From assembly GCA_003650625.1 (NCBI GenBank), contig QMQW01000013.1:1-8456 (forward strand): DNA of 8,456 nt, given 5' to 3'. Made by a program: the position numbers and the translations under genes. A model generated the notes under the pieces. The model did no database searches and was not told where the DNA came from. It worked only from the letters and a program-made list of their open reading frames with translations. The stretch comes from Thermoproteota archaeon. GTDB taxonomy: Archaea; Thermoproteota; Methanomethylicia; Culexarchaeales; Culexmicrobiaceae. Positions 1-6,491 of this stretch are shown here, piece by piece. Positions within the stretch are counted from its first letter, which is position 1, and every line of letters starts with the position of its first letter.

Positions 1-798
1 AGGAGGCTGATTGAATTGCTGCCTAAACTAGAAATTTACAGTGACTTCGATTCAAGTGATTTGCTAATTATGGTGGACACTTGCTCATTTGCTCAGTTGG
101 GCGCGCTGTCCAGTAAGGTTCAAAATTATCCTTCGCCTTTAATTGTAATTGATCATCACTCACCTCACCCTGATGTTTCATCAAAGGCTTCGCTGTTAAT
201 AGTTGATGAAAATGCGTCATCAACTGCCGAAATAATTTACTCTTTTTACTGCGATCTTTCAATGGAGATAGATGAATTTTCAGCGTTAGCTCTGCTTGTT
301 GGCATGCTTTATGATTCTAGAAGATTCGTTAATGCAAAGCCAAGTACCCTTAGGGCTGCAGCTGACTTAATTGATGCTGGTGCGAACTACTCAACTGCTC
401 TTGGCGTGCTTTACTCGCCCATGGATGCGTCGGAAAGAATTGCTAGGTTGAAGGCTGCTCAGAGACTTAAAATTTATAGAGTTAAGGATTGGATTATTGT
501 TGCATCGCACGTAGGTTCATTTGAAGCTTCAGCTGCTAGAGCGTTGATTGAATTGGGCGCTGATGTAGCATTTGTTGCTGGTGGTGATGAAGCTTCACTG
601 AGAATTAGTGCTAGGGCGAGGAGCAAATTCCATAGTGAAACTGGAATACATCTTGGAAGGGACTTGATGGAGCTCGTGGGAAAGCTGATAGGTGGCGCTG
701 GTGGAGGTCATGCTACTGCTGCTGGGGCAAATGGAGTAGGTGATCCGGAGGAGGCGCTAGATATTTGCGTTAAAATGCTAATTGAAAAGCTGAGCTGA
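1..798 (+). CDS. DHH/DHHA1-family phosphoesterase, 5'-truncated by the window
   Basis: This is the C-terminal part of a DHH-superfamily phosphoesterase, a family of Mn-dependent enzymes that hydrolyse phosphodiesters or phosphoanhydrides (RecJ, NrnA oligoribonuclease/pAp phosphatase and archaeal relatives). Numbering from the TTG at base 16, visible motifs are a VDT metal-ligand motif at 20-22, the diagnostic DHH at 46-48 (IDHHSPH), an aspartate in MLYDSRRF at 100, and a C-terminal DHHA1 domain ending in GGAGGGHATAAG (226-237). The usual first motif (HxNPDxD) is missing, and the frame stays open to base 1, so I infer the gene starts upstream and the window truncates it. The alternative is a real TTG start at 16 behind AGGAGG at 1-6, which has good spacing but would make an inactive enzyme. 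The exact substrate cannot be told; a short RNA/DNA oligonucleotide or pAp is likely from the family. It lies 38 bases ahead of ecfA1 on the same strand and may share its transcript. Confidence 0.88.
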   Translation, partial: RRLIELLPKLEIYSDFDSSDLLIMVDTCSFAQLGALSSKVQNYPSPLIVIDHHSPHPDVSSKASLLIVDENASSTAEIIYSFYCDLSMEIDEFSALALLVGMLYDSRRFVNAKPSTLRAAADLIDAGANYSTALGVLYSPMDASERIARLKAAQRLKIYRVKDWIIVASHVGSFEASAARALIELGADVAFVAGGDEASLRISARARSKFHSETGIHLGRDLMELVGKLIGGAGGGHATAAGANGVGDPEEALDICVKMLIEKLS

Positions 799-800
799 AT

Positions 801-808
801 TCTATAAC
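801..808 (+). promoter_or_regulatory. Possible TATA box for the ecf operon
   Basis: TCTATAAC lies just after the phosphoesterase stop codon and about 33 bases ahead of the GTG start of ecfA1. An archaeal TATA box is usually centred 26-27 bases before the transcript start, which would give a very short leader. The gap is only 38 bases, so read-through from the upstream gene is equally possible. Confidence 0.25.
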
Positions 809-836
809 TGCTTTTCGCTTGCTTGGGGGGTTTGAA

Positions 837-1685
837 GTGCCGATTATTGAAATGAGCAAGGTAACCTACACGTATCCCGGGTCGAGCAAGCCTGCAATTA
901 GGAGCATTGACTTGTCGATTGAGGCGGGGGAGTACGTGGTGATAACTGGGCCTAGCGGATGCGGCAAGACCACGCTTTGCAGGTGCTTAAACGGCTTAAT
1001 TCCCCACTTCTATAGAGGTGCTCTTGAGGGGGATATTTACGTTGCGGGATTTTCGGTTAAAAAAACTCCTACTAGCACCTTAGCTCAGATGGTTGGAATG
1101 GTTTTTCAAGATCCTGAGTCTCAGCTTTTCCTCTTAACTGTCGAGAGGGAGGTGGCTTTCGGTCCTGAAAACTTGGGGTTGCCAAGGGAGGAGGTTCGTG
1201 CTAGAGTTGAAGAGGCAATGAACTTGGTTGGAATTGCACATTTGAGGGATAGATCTCCGCATGAGCTTTCAGGTGGAGAGCAACAGAAGGTTGCTATTGC
1301 TGCATGTATATCGATGAAACCAAAGATATTAGTGCTGGATGAGCCTACAGCTAATCTCGACCCTGAGAGTGCTCTTCACGTATTGAACTTGCTTTTAGAT
1401 CTCAAGGTTAAGCTTGGCGTAACGATAGTCTTGGTTGAGCATAGGCTTGAGGCAGTTGCTTCTGTTGCAGATAGAGTGGTCATTATGGATCGGGGTAAAA
1501 TAGTTCTCGATGGGCACCCCAGGGATGTGTTGCGTAAGCCGTTGGTTGAGGCTATTGGCATTGGCGTCCCTAAGGTTGTCAAGCTTTACAATGAGCTTAA
1601 GAAGTATGGCGTGAATTTTGGGTTCACGCCGCTTACGCCTGATGAAGTTCGCAGAGCTATTTTGGAGGTTATGCGCGGTGATTGA
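837..1685 (+). CDS. ecfA1: ECF transporter ATPase subunit EcfA1
   Basis: ATP-binding subunit of an energy-coupling factor (ECF) importer; it pairs with EcfA2 on the inner membrane face, and their ATP cycle drives EcfT and a substrate-binding S component for vitamin or metal uptake. From a GTG start the protein has 282 residues, normal for the family. Visible elements are Walker A GPSGCGKTT (38-46), Q-loop VFQDPESQLF with Gln91, signature LSGGEQQ (144-150), Walker B ILVLDEP with Asp168/Glu169, D-loop and H-loop His202 (VEHRLE). The Q-loop form FQDPxxQLF is typical of Ecf/CbiO ATPases. I chose GTG 837 because it gives the usual MPIIE-type start and has a G-run (825-830) six bases upstream; TTG 819 and ATG 852 are alternatives. 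The last eight bases overlap ecfA2. CbiO of a cobalt/nickel system is the main alternative label. Confidence 0.93.
   Translation: MPIIEMSKVTYTYPGSSKPAIRSIDLSIEAGEYVVITGPSGCGKTTLCRCLNGLIPHFYRGALEGDIYVAGFSVKKTPTSTLAQMVGMVFQDPESQLFLLTVEREVAFGPENLGLPREEVRARVEEAMNLVGIAHLRDRSPHELSGGEQQKVAIAACISMKPKILVLDEPTANLDPESALHVLNLLLDLKVKLGVTIVLVEHRLEAVASVADRVVIMDRGKIVLDGHPRDVLRKPLVEAIGIGVPKVVKLYNELKKYGVNFGFTPLTPDEVRRAILEVMRGD
1664..1669 (+). promoter_or_regulatory. Ribosome binding site deciding the ecfA2 start
   Basis: GGAGGT inside the end of ecfA1 lies eight bases ahead of the GTG at 1678. This spacing supports GTG 1678 over a longer in-frame reading from 1618, whose extra 20 residues do not resemble an ABC ATPase N-terminus. 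Confidence 0.75.
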
Positions 1686-2496
1686 AGTTCATGATGTTTG
1701 GTACAGCTATGAGGAAGTGGTTGCTCTTCGTGGAGTTTCACTTAAGATTCAGCCCGGTGAAGTTGTGGCAATAATGGGAGAGAATGGCGCTGGAAAAACT
1801 ACTTTAATTAAGCATTTTAATGGGCTTTTAAAGCCGAGTAAGGGGTATGTGAAGATCTTTGGAGTGGATACGAGGAATGCTTCTGTAGCCGAGCTTTCTC
1901 GCAGGGTTGGATTGGTTTTCCAAAATCCAGATCATCAGCTCTTCTCCGAGACTGTTGAAGAGGAGATCGCGTTTGCCTTGAAGAACTTTGGATTTCCAAG
2001 TGACGTTATCAAGAAAAGGGTTGAGTGGGTTTTGAAGCTGCTCGACTTGTATGAACTTAAAGATCAATCTCCCTTTGCGCTAAGCGGGGGGGAGCGGAAA
2101 AGAGTTGCAATAGCATCCATTTTAAGCTATGACCCGGACGTGATCGTCTTCGATGAGCCTACAGTTGGGCAGGATTATGCTCAAAAGGAGAGGCTGGCTC
2201 AGCTTATTAAGCTTTTGAAGTCGCAGCTAAAAACTATTGTTGTCGTTACGCACGACGTCGAGTTTGTAGCTGAGAATTTCTCAAGAGTAGTGTTAATGTC
2301 GGAGGGTAAAATTATAGCTGATGGAAGCACTAGGAGAATATTAACTGACTCGGATTTGATCAGGAGGGCTAGGCTTACTCCCCCACAGATAACCCAAGTG
2401 GCTTGGGAGTTATCGGACCTTGGGGTGCCGAAAGACTTGATGTGGGTTTCGGAGGCTAGGGATGCTATACTGCGAGTTCTGGGGGTTAAGTATTAA
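1678..2496 (+). CDS. ecfA2: ECF transporter ATPase subunit EcfA2
   Basis: Second ATPase of the ECF module; it forms the heterodimer with EcfA1 that powers the transporter. From GTG 1678 the product has 272 residues and starts MIEVHDVWYSY, as expected for the family. Visible are Walker A GENGAGKTT (34-42), Q-loop VFQNPDHQLF with Gln82, signature LSGGERKR (135-142), Walker B VIVFDEP with Asp159/Glu160 and H-loop His192 (VVTHDVEF). All catalytic residues are present, so both ATP sites of the dimer should be usable. The start overlaps the end of ecfA1 by eight bases and its TAA overlaps the ATG of ecfT by one base (TAATG), so the three genes are almost certainly co-transcribed and translationally coupled. 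The two ATPases are clearly different from each other, so this is not a recent duplication. Confidence 0.93.
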   Translation: MIEVHDVWYSYEEVVALRGVSLKIQPGEVVAIMGENGAGKTTLIKHFNGLLKPSKGYVKIFGVDTRNASVAELSRRVGLVFQNPDHQLFSETVEEEIAFALKNFGFPSDVIKKRVEWVLKLLDLYELKDQSPFALSGGERKRVAIASILSYDPDVIVFDEPTVGQDYAQKERLAQLIKLLKSQLKTIVVVTHDVEFVAENFSRVVLMSEGKIIADGSTRRILTDSDLIRRARLTPPQITQVAWELSDLGVPKDLMWVSEARDAILRVLGVKY

Positions 2497-3257
2497 TGAG
2501 GATTTTAGCGGGCTTCGAATTTAAGAGGGGAGACACGTTTATTCATAGATTGGATCCCCGGGTTAAGCTGGCATACTCAATTGCGATTTTCACTTTAGCT
2601 ATGATTTTCACCCACACAGTGACGCTTTCAGTTCTGTTTTTGTCGAGCTTGCCTCTGTTTTATATCGCCAAGGCAGTGAGGAAGTTTTTGAAGACGCTTC
2701 AGGGCTCGCTGTTTTTGGTAGGTATAGTTTTTGTAGTTAATTTCATCACTTTAGGTTTTGAGAGAGCTCTTGCAATGAGTATTAGGCTTTTGCTCATAAT
2801 TTCCTGTTTTTCCATATTCTTCTTGACGACGTATCCTGAGGATTTTGCTGAAGCTTTAGTTAAGCTTAAGATTCCGTACGAGTTTGCTCTCACGTTTACT
2901 ATGGCTCTCCGCTTCGTGCCTACTTTAGCGAGGGAAGCACAGTTGATAATGGATGCTCAGAGGTCGAGGGGGCTTGAACTTGAGAAGGGAAGCTTCCTGC
3001 GGAGATTGAGGAATTTTATTCCAATTCTAGTTCCGCTGATCGTGGGCGCTATTAGGAAGTCTATTAGGGTTGCTGAAGCGATGGAATCGAGAGCTTTCGG
3101 AGCTTCTCCTAAAAGGACGAGTCTGAGGGAACTTAAGCTTGAGCGGAGGGATTACGCTTTTATAGCTCTGGTGATCATCATGTTTGTTGCTGCGATTTAC
3201 GCTAAGTACTTTTTGGCTATTGAAGAATTGATTTCAACGTTTTTGCGCTTTGGCTAA
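2496..3257 (+). CDS. ecfT: ECF transporter transmembrane subunit EcfT
   Basis: Membrane scaffold of the ECF importer: it links the two ATPases to the S component and transmits the ATP-driven movement. The 253-residue product has the family length. An N-terminal LDPRVKL motif (19-25) leads into hydrophobic segments at roughly 26-58, 70-85 and 92-112; the long cytoplasmic coupling region carries the two signature motifs AQRSRG (154-159) and AMESRAFG (195-202), and a last membrane helix spans about 220-240. The coupling motifs vary from the common A-R-G form: the first reads S-R-G and the second S-R-A. The ATG overlaps the ecfA2 stop by one base, with GGGGGT (2481-2486) nine bases upstream as a ribosome site. 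No S component gene follows, so the module may serve several S components encoded elsewhere. The 3' end overlaps korC on the opposite strand by 24 bases. Confidence 0.92.
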   Translation: MRILAGFEFKRGDTFIHRLDPRVKLAYSIAIFTLAMIFTHTVTLSVLFLSSLPLFYIAKAVRKFLKTLQGSLFLVGIVFVVNFITLGFERALAMSIRLLLIISCFSIFFLTTYPEDFAEALVKLKIPYEFALTFTMALRFVPTLAREAQLIMDAQRSRGLELEKGSFLRRLRNFIPILVPLIVGAIRKSIRVAEAMESRAFGASPKRTSLRELKLERRDYAFIALVIIMFVAAIYAKYFLAIEELISTFLRFG

Positions 3258-3779
3258 TTTTGCGCCTTCCCTGAGAGCTGCTATGTTTAGATCAACCATT
3301 CTTCGAATTCTGCTTTTTACGGCTTCTTCAAGTGACTTGACGGAAACAATGCCCGTTAGCTCGGCTGTGAATCCGAGCATTATTAGGTTAGCAACTATTC
3401 TTGCGTATTTTTCTTCAGCTATTCTTGTTGCTTTCACTCCATAGAGCTTGGCGCTAGCTATTTCTTTAGGGACTTTCTTGACTAGGTCGCTATCGAATAT
3501 CAGTATTCCGTTCTTCTTTAGGGTTTTGGCGTAGATGTTGATTGAGGGTTGGCTCATGGCTATCATGATGTCGCACTTTTCTATCAATGGGTACCGTACG
3601 GCTTCATCAGAGATTACCACGTCGCTTTTGCATGCGCTGCCTCTAGCTTCGGAGCCATAGCTTCTTGTCTGCGTAGCGTATTTTCCTTCTAGAACTGCTG
3701 CTAGGCCGAGTAATTCTCCAGCCAATATCACTCCTTGCCCGCCTAATCCGCATATTCTAATTTCCACTCTCAATTTCAT
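3234..3779 (-). CDS. korC: 2-oxoacid:ferredoxin oxidoreductase, gamma subunit
   Basis: Gamma subunit of a cytoplasmic 2-oxoacid:ferredoxin oxidoreductase, the domain that helps bind coenzyme A in the complex with KorA and KorB. The 181-residue product begins with the family hallmark ICGLGGQGV (9-17), followed by the conserved SYGSEARGSACKSDVVIS stretch (40-57). The C-terminal part (about 100-180) also matches the usual KorC layout. Its ATG overlaps the korB stop in an ATGA arrangement, implying coupled translation. AGGAGG lies only one base ahead of that ATG, but seven bases ahead of a TTG two codons later (3773), so the true start may be that TTG. The 3' end overlaps ecfT antisense by 24 bases. 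Kor is the likely complex type because of the korA-B-C order and the KorA sequence; other 2-oxoacid oxidoreductases use the same fold. Confidence 0.9.
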   Translation of the reverse strand: MKLRVEIRICGLGGQGVILAGELLGLAAVLEGKYATQTRSYGSEARGSACKSDVVISDEAVRYPLIEKCDIMIAMSQPSINIYAKTLKKNGILIFDSDLVKKVPKEIASAKLYGVKATRIAEEKYARIVANLIMLGFTAELTGIVSVKSLEEAVKSRIRRMVDLNIAALREGAKLAKAQKR

Positions 3780-4597
3780 GCCTCCTGTAGTTGCTTTATT
3801 AATTCATGAATTTTCTCAGATAGGCCTTTGGCTTCTCTGTCGGCAAATTCACCGACAATTATTTTTCCTTCAATTTCCTCTTGTCTCATTGCCTTTGCTC
3901 TTTCGATGTGAATTGCGTTTTCTTTGAACCACTTAAGCATTTCCGCTGGATTTTTGAATCCAGCTCTTCTTCCATAGGCTGTTGGGCATTGACTTACTAC
4001 TTCGATGAATGAGAATCCATTTTTGGTAAGTGCCTTTTTAATTGAGTTTTTAAGCGGAATTACGTGGTATGTTGTCCATCTGGCTGCGTAAACTGCTCCG
4101 GCCTCTTTAACTAGCTTTACAGCGTCTATTGGCTTTTCAATATTTCCGTATGGCGTTGTGGTTGTTTTTGCACCTTTAGGCGTTGTTGGAGCTACTTGAC
4201 CTCCAGTCATCCCATAAATCATGTTGTTCACCATAATTACGGTTATCTCTATGTTTCTTCTAGCTGCGTGTATTAGATGGTTTAGCCCGATGCCTGTTAG
4301 ATCTCCGTCTCCACCAAATACTACGACCTTTAAGTGGGGTTTTACTAGCTTTACTCCTAATGCTATGGGTATGCTTCTGCCGTGCAGTGAGTGTATGCTG
4401 TCAGCTTTGAAGTGGGGCGATGGAATCCATGCTGAGCATCCTATTCCGCTGCAGAATACGAAGTTTCTTAGATCTTTATAGCCTAGCTCCTCTATAGCTT
4501 TGAAGAAGCAGTTTATGACTATTCCGATGCCACATCCTGGGCAGAATGGGGTTGGCAGGCACTCCTTCCTTAAATACTTGATTGCGAAGTGCTCCAT
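3776..4597 (-). CDS. korB: 2-oxoacid:ferredoxin oxidoreductase, beta subunit (TPP and Fe-S binding)
   Basis: Beta subunit of the ferredoxin-dependent 2-oxoacid oxidoreductase. It binds thiamine diphosphate and one [4Fe-4S] cluster, and takes part in oxidative decarboxylation, probably of 2-oxoglutarate to succinyl-CoA. The 273-residue product shows CPGCG (Cys19, Cys22), GIGCS (Cys54) and a late cysteine in VSQCPTAYG, together consistent with the four cluster ligands, and a TPP/Mg motif GDGDLTGIG followed about 20 residues on by VNNMIYGMTGGQ. The ATG at 4597 was chosen over an upstream in-frame start at 4621 because it has a strong ribosome site at 4604-4611 and gives the usual N-terminus leading into CPGCG. 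The gene begins one base after the korA stop and overlaps korC by four bases, so the three subunits form one operon. Confidence 0.94.
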   Translation of the reverse strand: MEHFAIKYLRKECLPTPFCPGCGIGIVINCFFKAIEELGYKDLRNFVFCSGIGCSAWIPSPHFKADSIHSLHGRSIPIALGVKLVKPHLKVVVFGGDGDLTGIGLNHLIHAARRNIEITVIMVNNMIYGMTGGQVAPTTPKGAKTTTTPYGNIEKPIDAVKLVKEAGAVYAARWTTYHVIPLKNSIKKALTKNGFSFIEVVSQCPTAYGRRAGFKNPAEMLKWFKENAIHIERAKAMRQEEIEGKIIVGEFADREAKGLSEKIHELIKQLQEA

Positions 4598-4598
4598 A

Positions 4599-5750
4599 CT
4601 ACAACCTCCTTGCGACTTCAAGTATTTCGCTCGGAGTTATCATTTCCCCGCCTCCTATCTTCGTTATGGAGATTACCTTGCATTTTCCATGGACTGCTCT
4701 TTCAACTTCCCTTACTAGTTGGCCTAGGCTTAATTCGGGCACTATTATTGCGTCGACTTTTTCGGCTAGCTCTTCAATTATCCAGTCTGGGAAGGGCCAT
4801 AGGGTTTTCAATCTTATGTGACTTATTTTCATTCCATTCTTCTCAGCTCTCTTAATTGCTTCGTAGGCTGATCTTGAAGTGCAGCCGAATGATACTATTC
4901 CGATTTTGGCTCCGTCGATGATGGCGTCTTCATAGTCAGCTATTTTTTGAGCGTTTCCTTCGATTTTCCAGTAAAGTCTAGTTACAAGTTTTCTGTGAAC
5001 TTCGGCATTCGAAGTAAACCTGTAGCCCCACTCATTGTGTGTGGATCCAGTTACTAGCACGTTGAATCCTTCTCCAACTTCAGGCATTGGTGGTACTTCT
5101 CTTGGATCGTCTGAGCCGAAGAATGGCTTGGAGAGATCTTTAGGTTTTCTTCTATTCACTACTCTTATTTTCTCTGGGATTTCTACGGGTTCTAGAATGT
5201 GGCCTGTGAACTCATCTGCTAGTAGTATTACGGGGGTTCGGTATTCCTCTGCCAAGTTGAATGCTCTAATAGTTAAGTCGAACATTTCTTGCGCAGAGTT
5301 TGGCGCCAATACTATTGCTGCGTAATCTCCGTGGGTTCCCCATCTAACTTGCATGAAGTTTCCCTGCGCATTTTTGCTTGCCTGACCCGTTGCCGGCCCT
5401 ACTCTTTGAACTACTACTATTACGCATGGCGTTTCGGTCATGAAGGCGTATCCTATTCCTTCTTGCATTAAGCTGAATCCCGGGCCGCTGGTTGCAGTCA
5501 TGGCTTTGGCTCCTGCCCAGCTTGCGCCTATGATGGTGTTTATGGAGGCGATTTCATCCTCCATTTGGATGAATATTCCTCCAACTTTAGGTAGCCTTAA
5601 AGCCATTCTTTCGGCTATTTCGGATGAGGGGGTTATTGGGTATCCTGCGAAGAATCTGCACCCTGCTGCGATTGCCCCTTCAGCGCAAGCAACATTCCCT
5701 TGCCAAAACTTGGTGTTCCTTCCTTTAAGAGTCAATTCTGGCACCGCCAA
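4599..5750 (-). CDS. korA: 2-oxoacid:ferredoxin oxidoreductase, alpha subunit
   Basis: Alpha subunit of the ferredoxin-linked 2-oxoacid oxidoreductase, providing the pyrimidine-binding side of the TPP site. It allows CoA-dependent oxidation of a 2-oxoacid with electrons passed to ferredoxin, either for central carbon oxidation or, in reverse, for CO2 fixation. The 383-residue product shows the family core GNVACAEGAIAAG (18-30), GYPITPSSE (36-44), MEDEIAS (63-69), SGPGFSLMQE (88-97) and GPATGQ (118-123) followed by WGTHGDYA, a pattern closest to 2-oxoglutarate enzymes, though substrate specificity is not proven. The start is uncertain: TTG 5750 is the longest, GTG 5744 is next, and TTG 5735 has GGTG six bases ahead of it. 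No delta ferredoxin subunit gene is nearby. It is the first gene of korABC and diverges from the nuclease gene. Confidence 0.93.
   Translation of the reverse strand: MAVPELTLKGRNTKFWQGNVACAEGAIAAGCRFFAGYPITPSSEIAERMALRLPKVGGIFIQMEDEIASINTIIGASWAGAKAMTATSGPGFSLMQEGIGYAFMTETPCVIVVVQRVGPATGQASKNAQGNFMQVRWGTHGDYAAIVLAPNSAQEMFDLTIRAFNLAEEYRTPVILLADEFTGHILEPVEIPEKIRVVNRRKPKDLSKPFFGSDDPREVPPMPEVGEGFNVLVTGSTHNEWGYRFTSNAEVHRKLVTRLYWKIEGNAQKIADYEDAIIDGAKIGIVSFGCTSRSAYEAIKRAEKNGMKISHIRLKTLWPFPDWIIEELAEKVDAIIVPELSLGQLVREVERAVHGKCKVISITKIGGGEMITPSEILEVARRL
4604..4611 (-). promoter_or_regulatory. Ribosome binding site deciding the korB start
   Basis: On the minus strand this reads AAGGAGGT, ending six bases before the ATG at 4597. 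It lies inside the last codons of korA and rules in 4597 rather than the longer reading from 4621. Confidence 0.85.
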
Positions 5751-5752
5751 AG

Positions 5753-5760
5753 CCTATTAG
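5753..5760 (+). promoter_or_regulatory. Weak TATA-like box for the XPF nuclease gene
   Basis: CTATTAGT (5754-5760 core) is centred about 27 bases before the GTG at 5784, the distance expected for a nearly leaderless archaeal transcript. The match to a TATA box is poor, so this is only a candidate. Confidence 0.25.
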
Positions 5761-5771
5761 TCTCTTTGCAC

Positions 5772-5778
5772 TAAAAAG
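5772..5778 (-). promoter_or_regulatory. TATA-like box for the korABC operon
   Basis: On the minus strand this reads CTTTTTA. Transcription starting about 26 bases on would begin near 5749. That gives either a leaderless message from TTG 5750/GTG 5744 or a leader of about 14 bases, containing GGTG, ahead of TTG 5735. Confidence 0.35.
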
Positions 5779-5783
5779 CTTCG

Positions 5784-6491
5784 GTGGAAGCGTTGGTTGC
5801 ATTGAGGGCTATTGTTGATGAGAGGGAGAAAGGCTGTAAAGTTCCTTGGCACCTTAGAACTCTTGGCGTTAGGGTTTTATTTAAGCGGTTGGCTGTTGGA
5901 GACTACATTCTATCAAGTGATTGTGCGGTTGAAAGGAAGACTGCTAGGGATTTCGTTAATAGCGTGAGTAGTGGCAGGATTTTTGATCAAGCTTATAGGC
6001 TTGCTGAGTCCTACTCTAAGCCTACGCTTATTATTGAGGGGGATGTGCGCATTGCAATTTCAACTCTCAAGGCGGGAATTAGGTCTTTCTTTGGTGCTTT
6101 GGCTTTTCTCTGGATGGCTTATGATGTAGCTACGTTTTTCACGTCTAGTGAGCTTGAAACAGCTGAGCTTCTTTATGCGCTTATTAAGCATGAGCAGGCG
6201 GAAATTAGAAAGAGGATTGTCATTAGAGGGAAGCCGAAGCTGGAAACTTTGAGGGAGAAGCAACTTTTTGTCGTTCAGAGCTTTCCCGGTATTGGGCCCA
6301 AGTTGGCGGAGAGGCTTTTAAGGAGGTTTGGCTCCATCAAACGAATAGTAAATGCCGCTCCAATTGAATTGGCGCTTGTTGAGGGTTTAGGTAGAAAAAG
6401 GGGTGTTGAGCTTGCTAGATTCTTTGAAGCTAGGTACGATGAGGGGAGGAGCTCATTTAAACAGGCTAGGCTTGATGAGCTGGATGTTTAA
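5784..6491 (+). CDS. xpf: XPF/ERCC4-type structure-specific endonuclease (helicase-less archaeal form)
   Basis: A DNA-repair endonuclease of the XPF/Mus81 family that cuts branched DNA such as 3' flaps, forks and nicked junctions, normally as a homodimer working with PCNA. The 235-residue product is the short form typical of Crenarchaea, lacking the helicase half of euryarchaeal Hef. The ERCC4 nuclease domain (about 8-130) carries DEREK (12-16), GDY (39-41) and the catalytic VERKTARDF (49-57; ERKxxxD), followed by GRIFDQAYRL. Tandem helix-hairpin-helix motifs follow at FPGIGPKLAERLL (168-180) and VEGLGRKRGVELA (199-211). The C-terminal QARLDEL (227-233) is only a degenerate PCNA-binding box. 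GTG 5784 has no ribosome site; TTG 5793, with GGTGG five bases ahead, would also give an intact domain. It shares its final TTAA with the stop of the convergent hydrolase gene. Confidence 0.92.
   Translation: MEALVALRAIVDEREKGCKVPWHLRTLGVRVLFKRLAVGDYILSSDCAVERKTARDFVNSVSSGRIFDQAYRLAESYSKPTLIIEGDVRIAISTLKAGIRSFFGALAFLWMAYDVATFFTSSELETAELLYALIKHEQAEIRKRIVIRGKPKLETLREKQLFVVQSFPGIGPKLAERLLRRFGSIKRIVNAAPIELALVEGLGRKRGVELARFFEARYDEGRSSFKQARLDELDV

Noticed and set aside
1..18. AGGAGG followed at good spacing by TTG 16, as if the phosphoesterase began here.
   Set aside because: The protein would lack the first metal-binding motif of the DHH family and the frame is open to base 1, so truncation by the window is more likely.
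1618..1677. Longer N-terminus for EcfA2 starting at 1618.
   Set aside because: The added 20 residues do not look like the family, while GTG 1678 has GGAGGT eight bases upstream and a standard N-terminus.
3310..3320. Short T run after ecfT that could end the ecf transcript.
   Set aside because: Only five T in a row inside korC coding sequence; too weak to call.
4221..4481. Plus-strand open frame of 86 codons.
   Set aside because: It lies wholly antisense inside korB, whose motifs are clear, and has no ribosome site or recognisable domain.
5440..5760. Plus-strand open frame of 106 codons.
   Set aside because: Antisense shadow of the 5' part of korA; the minus-strand product has strong family motifs.
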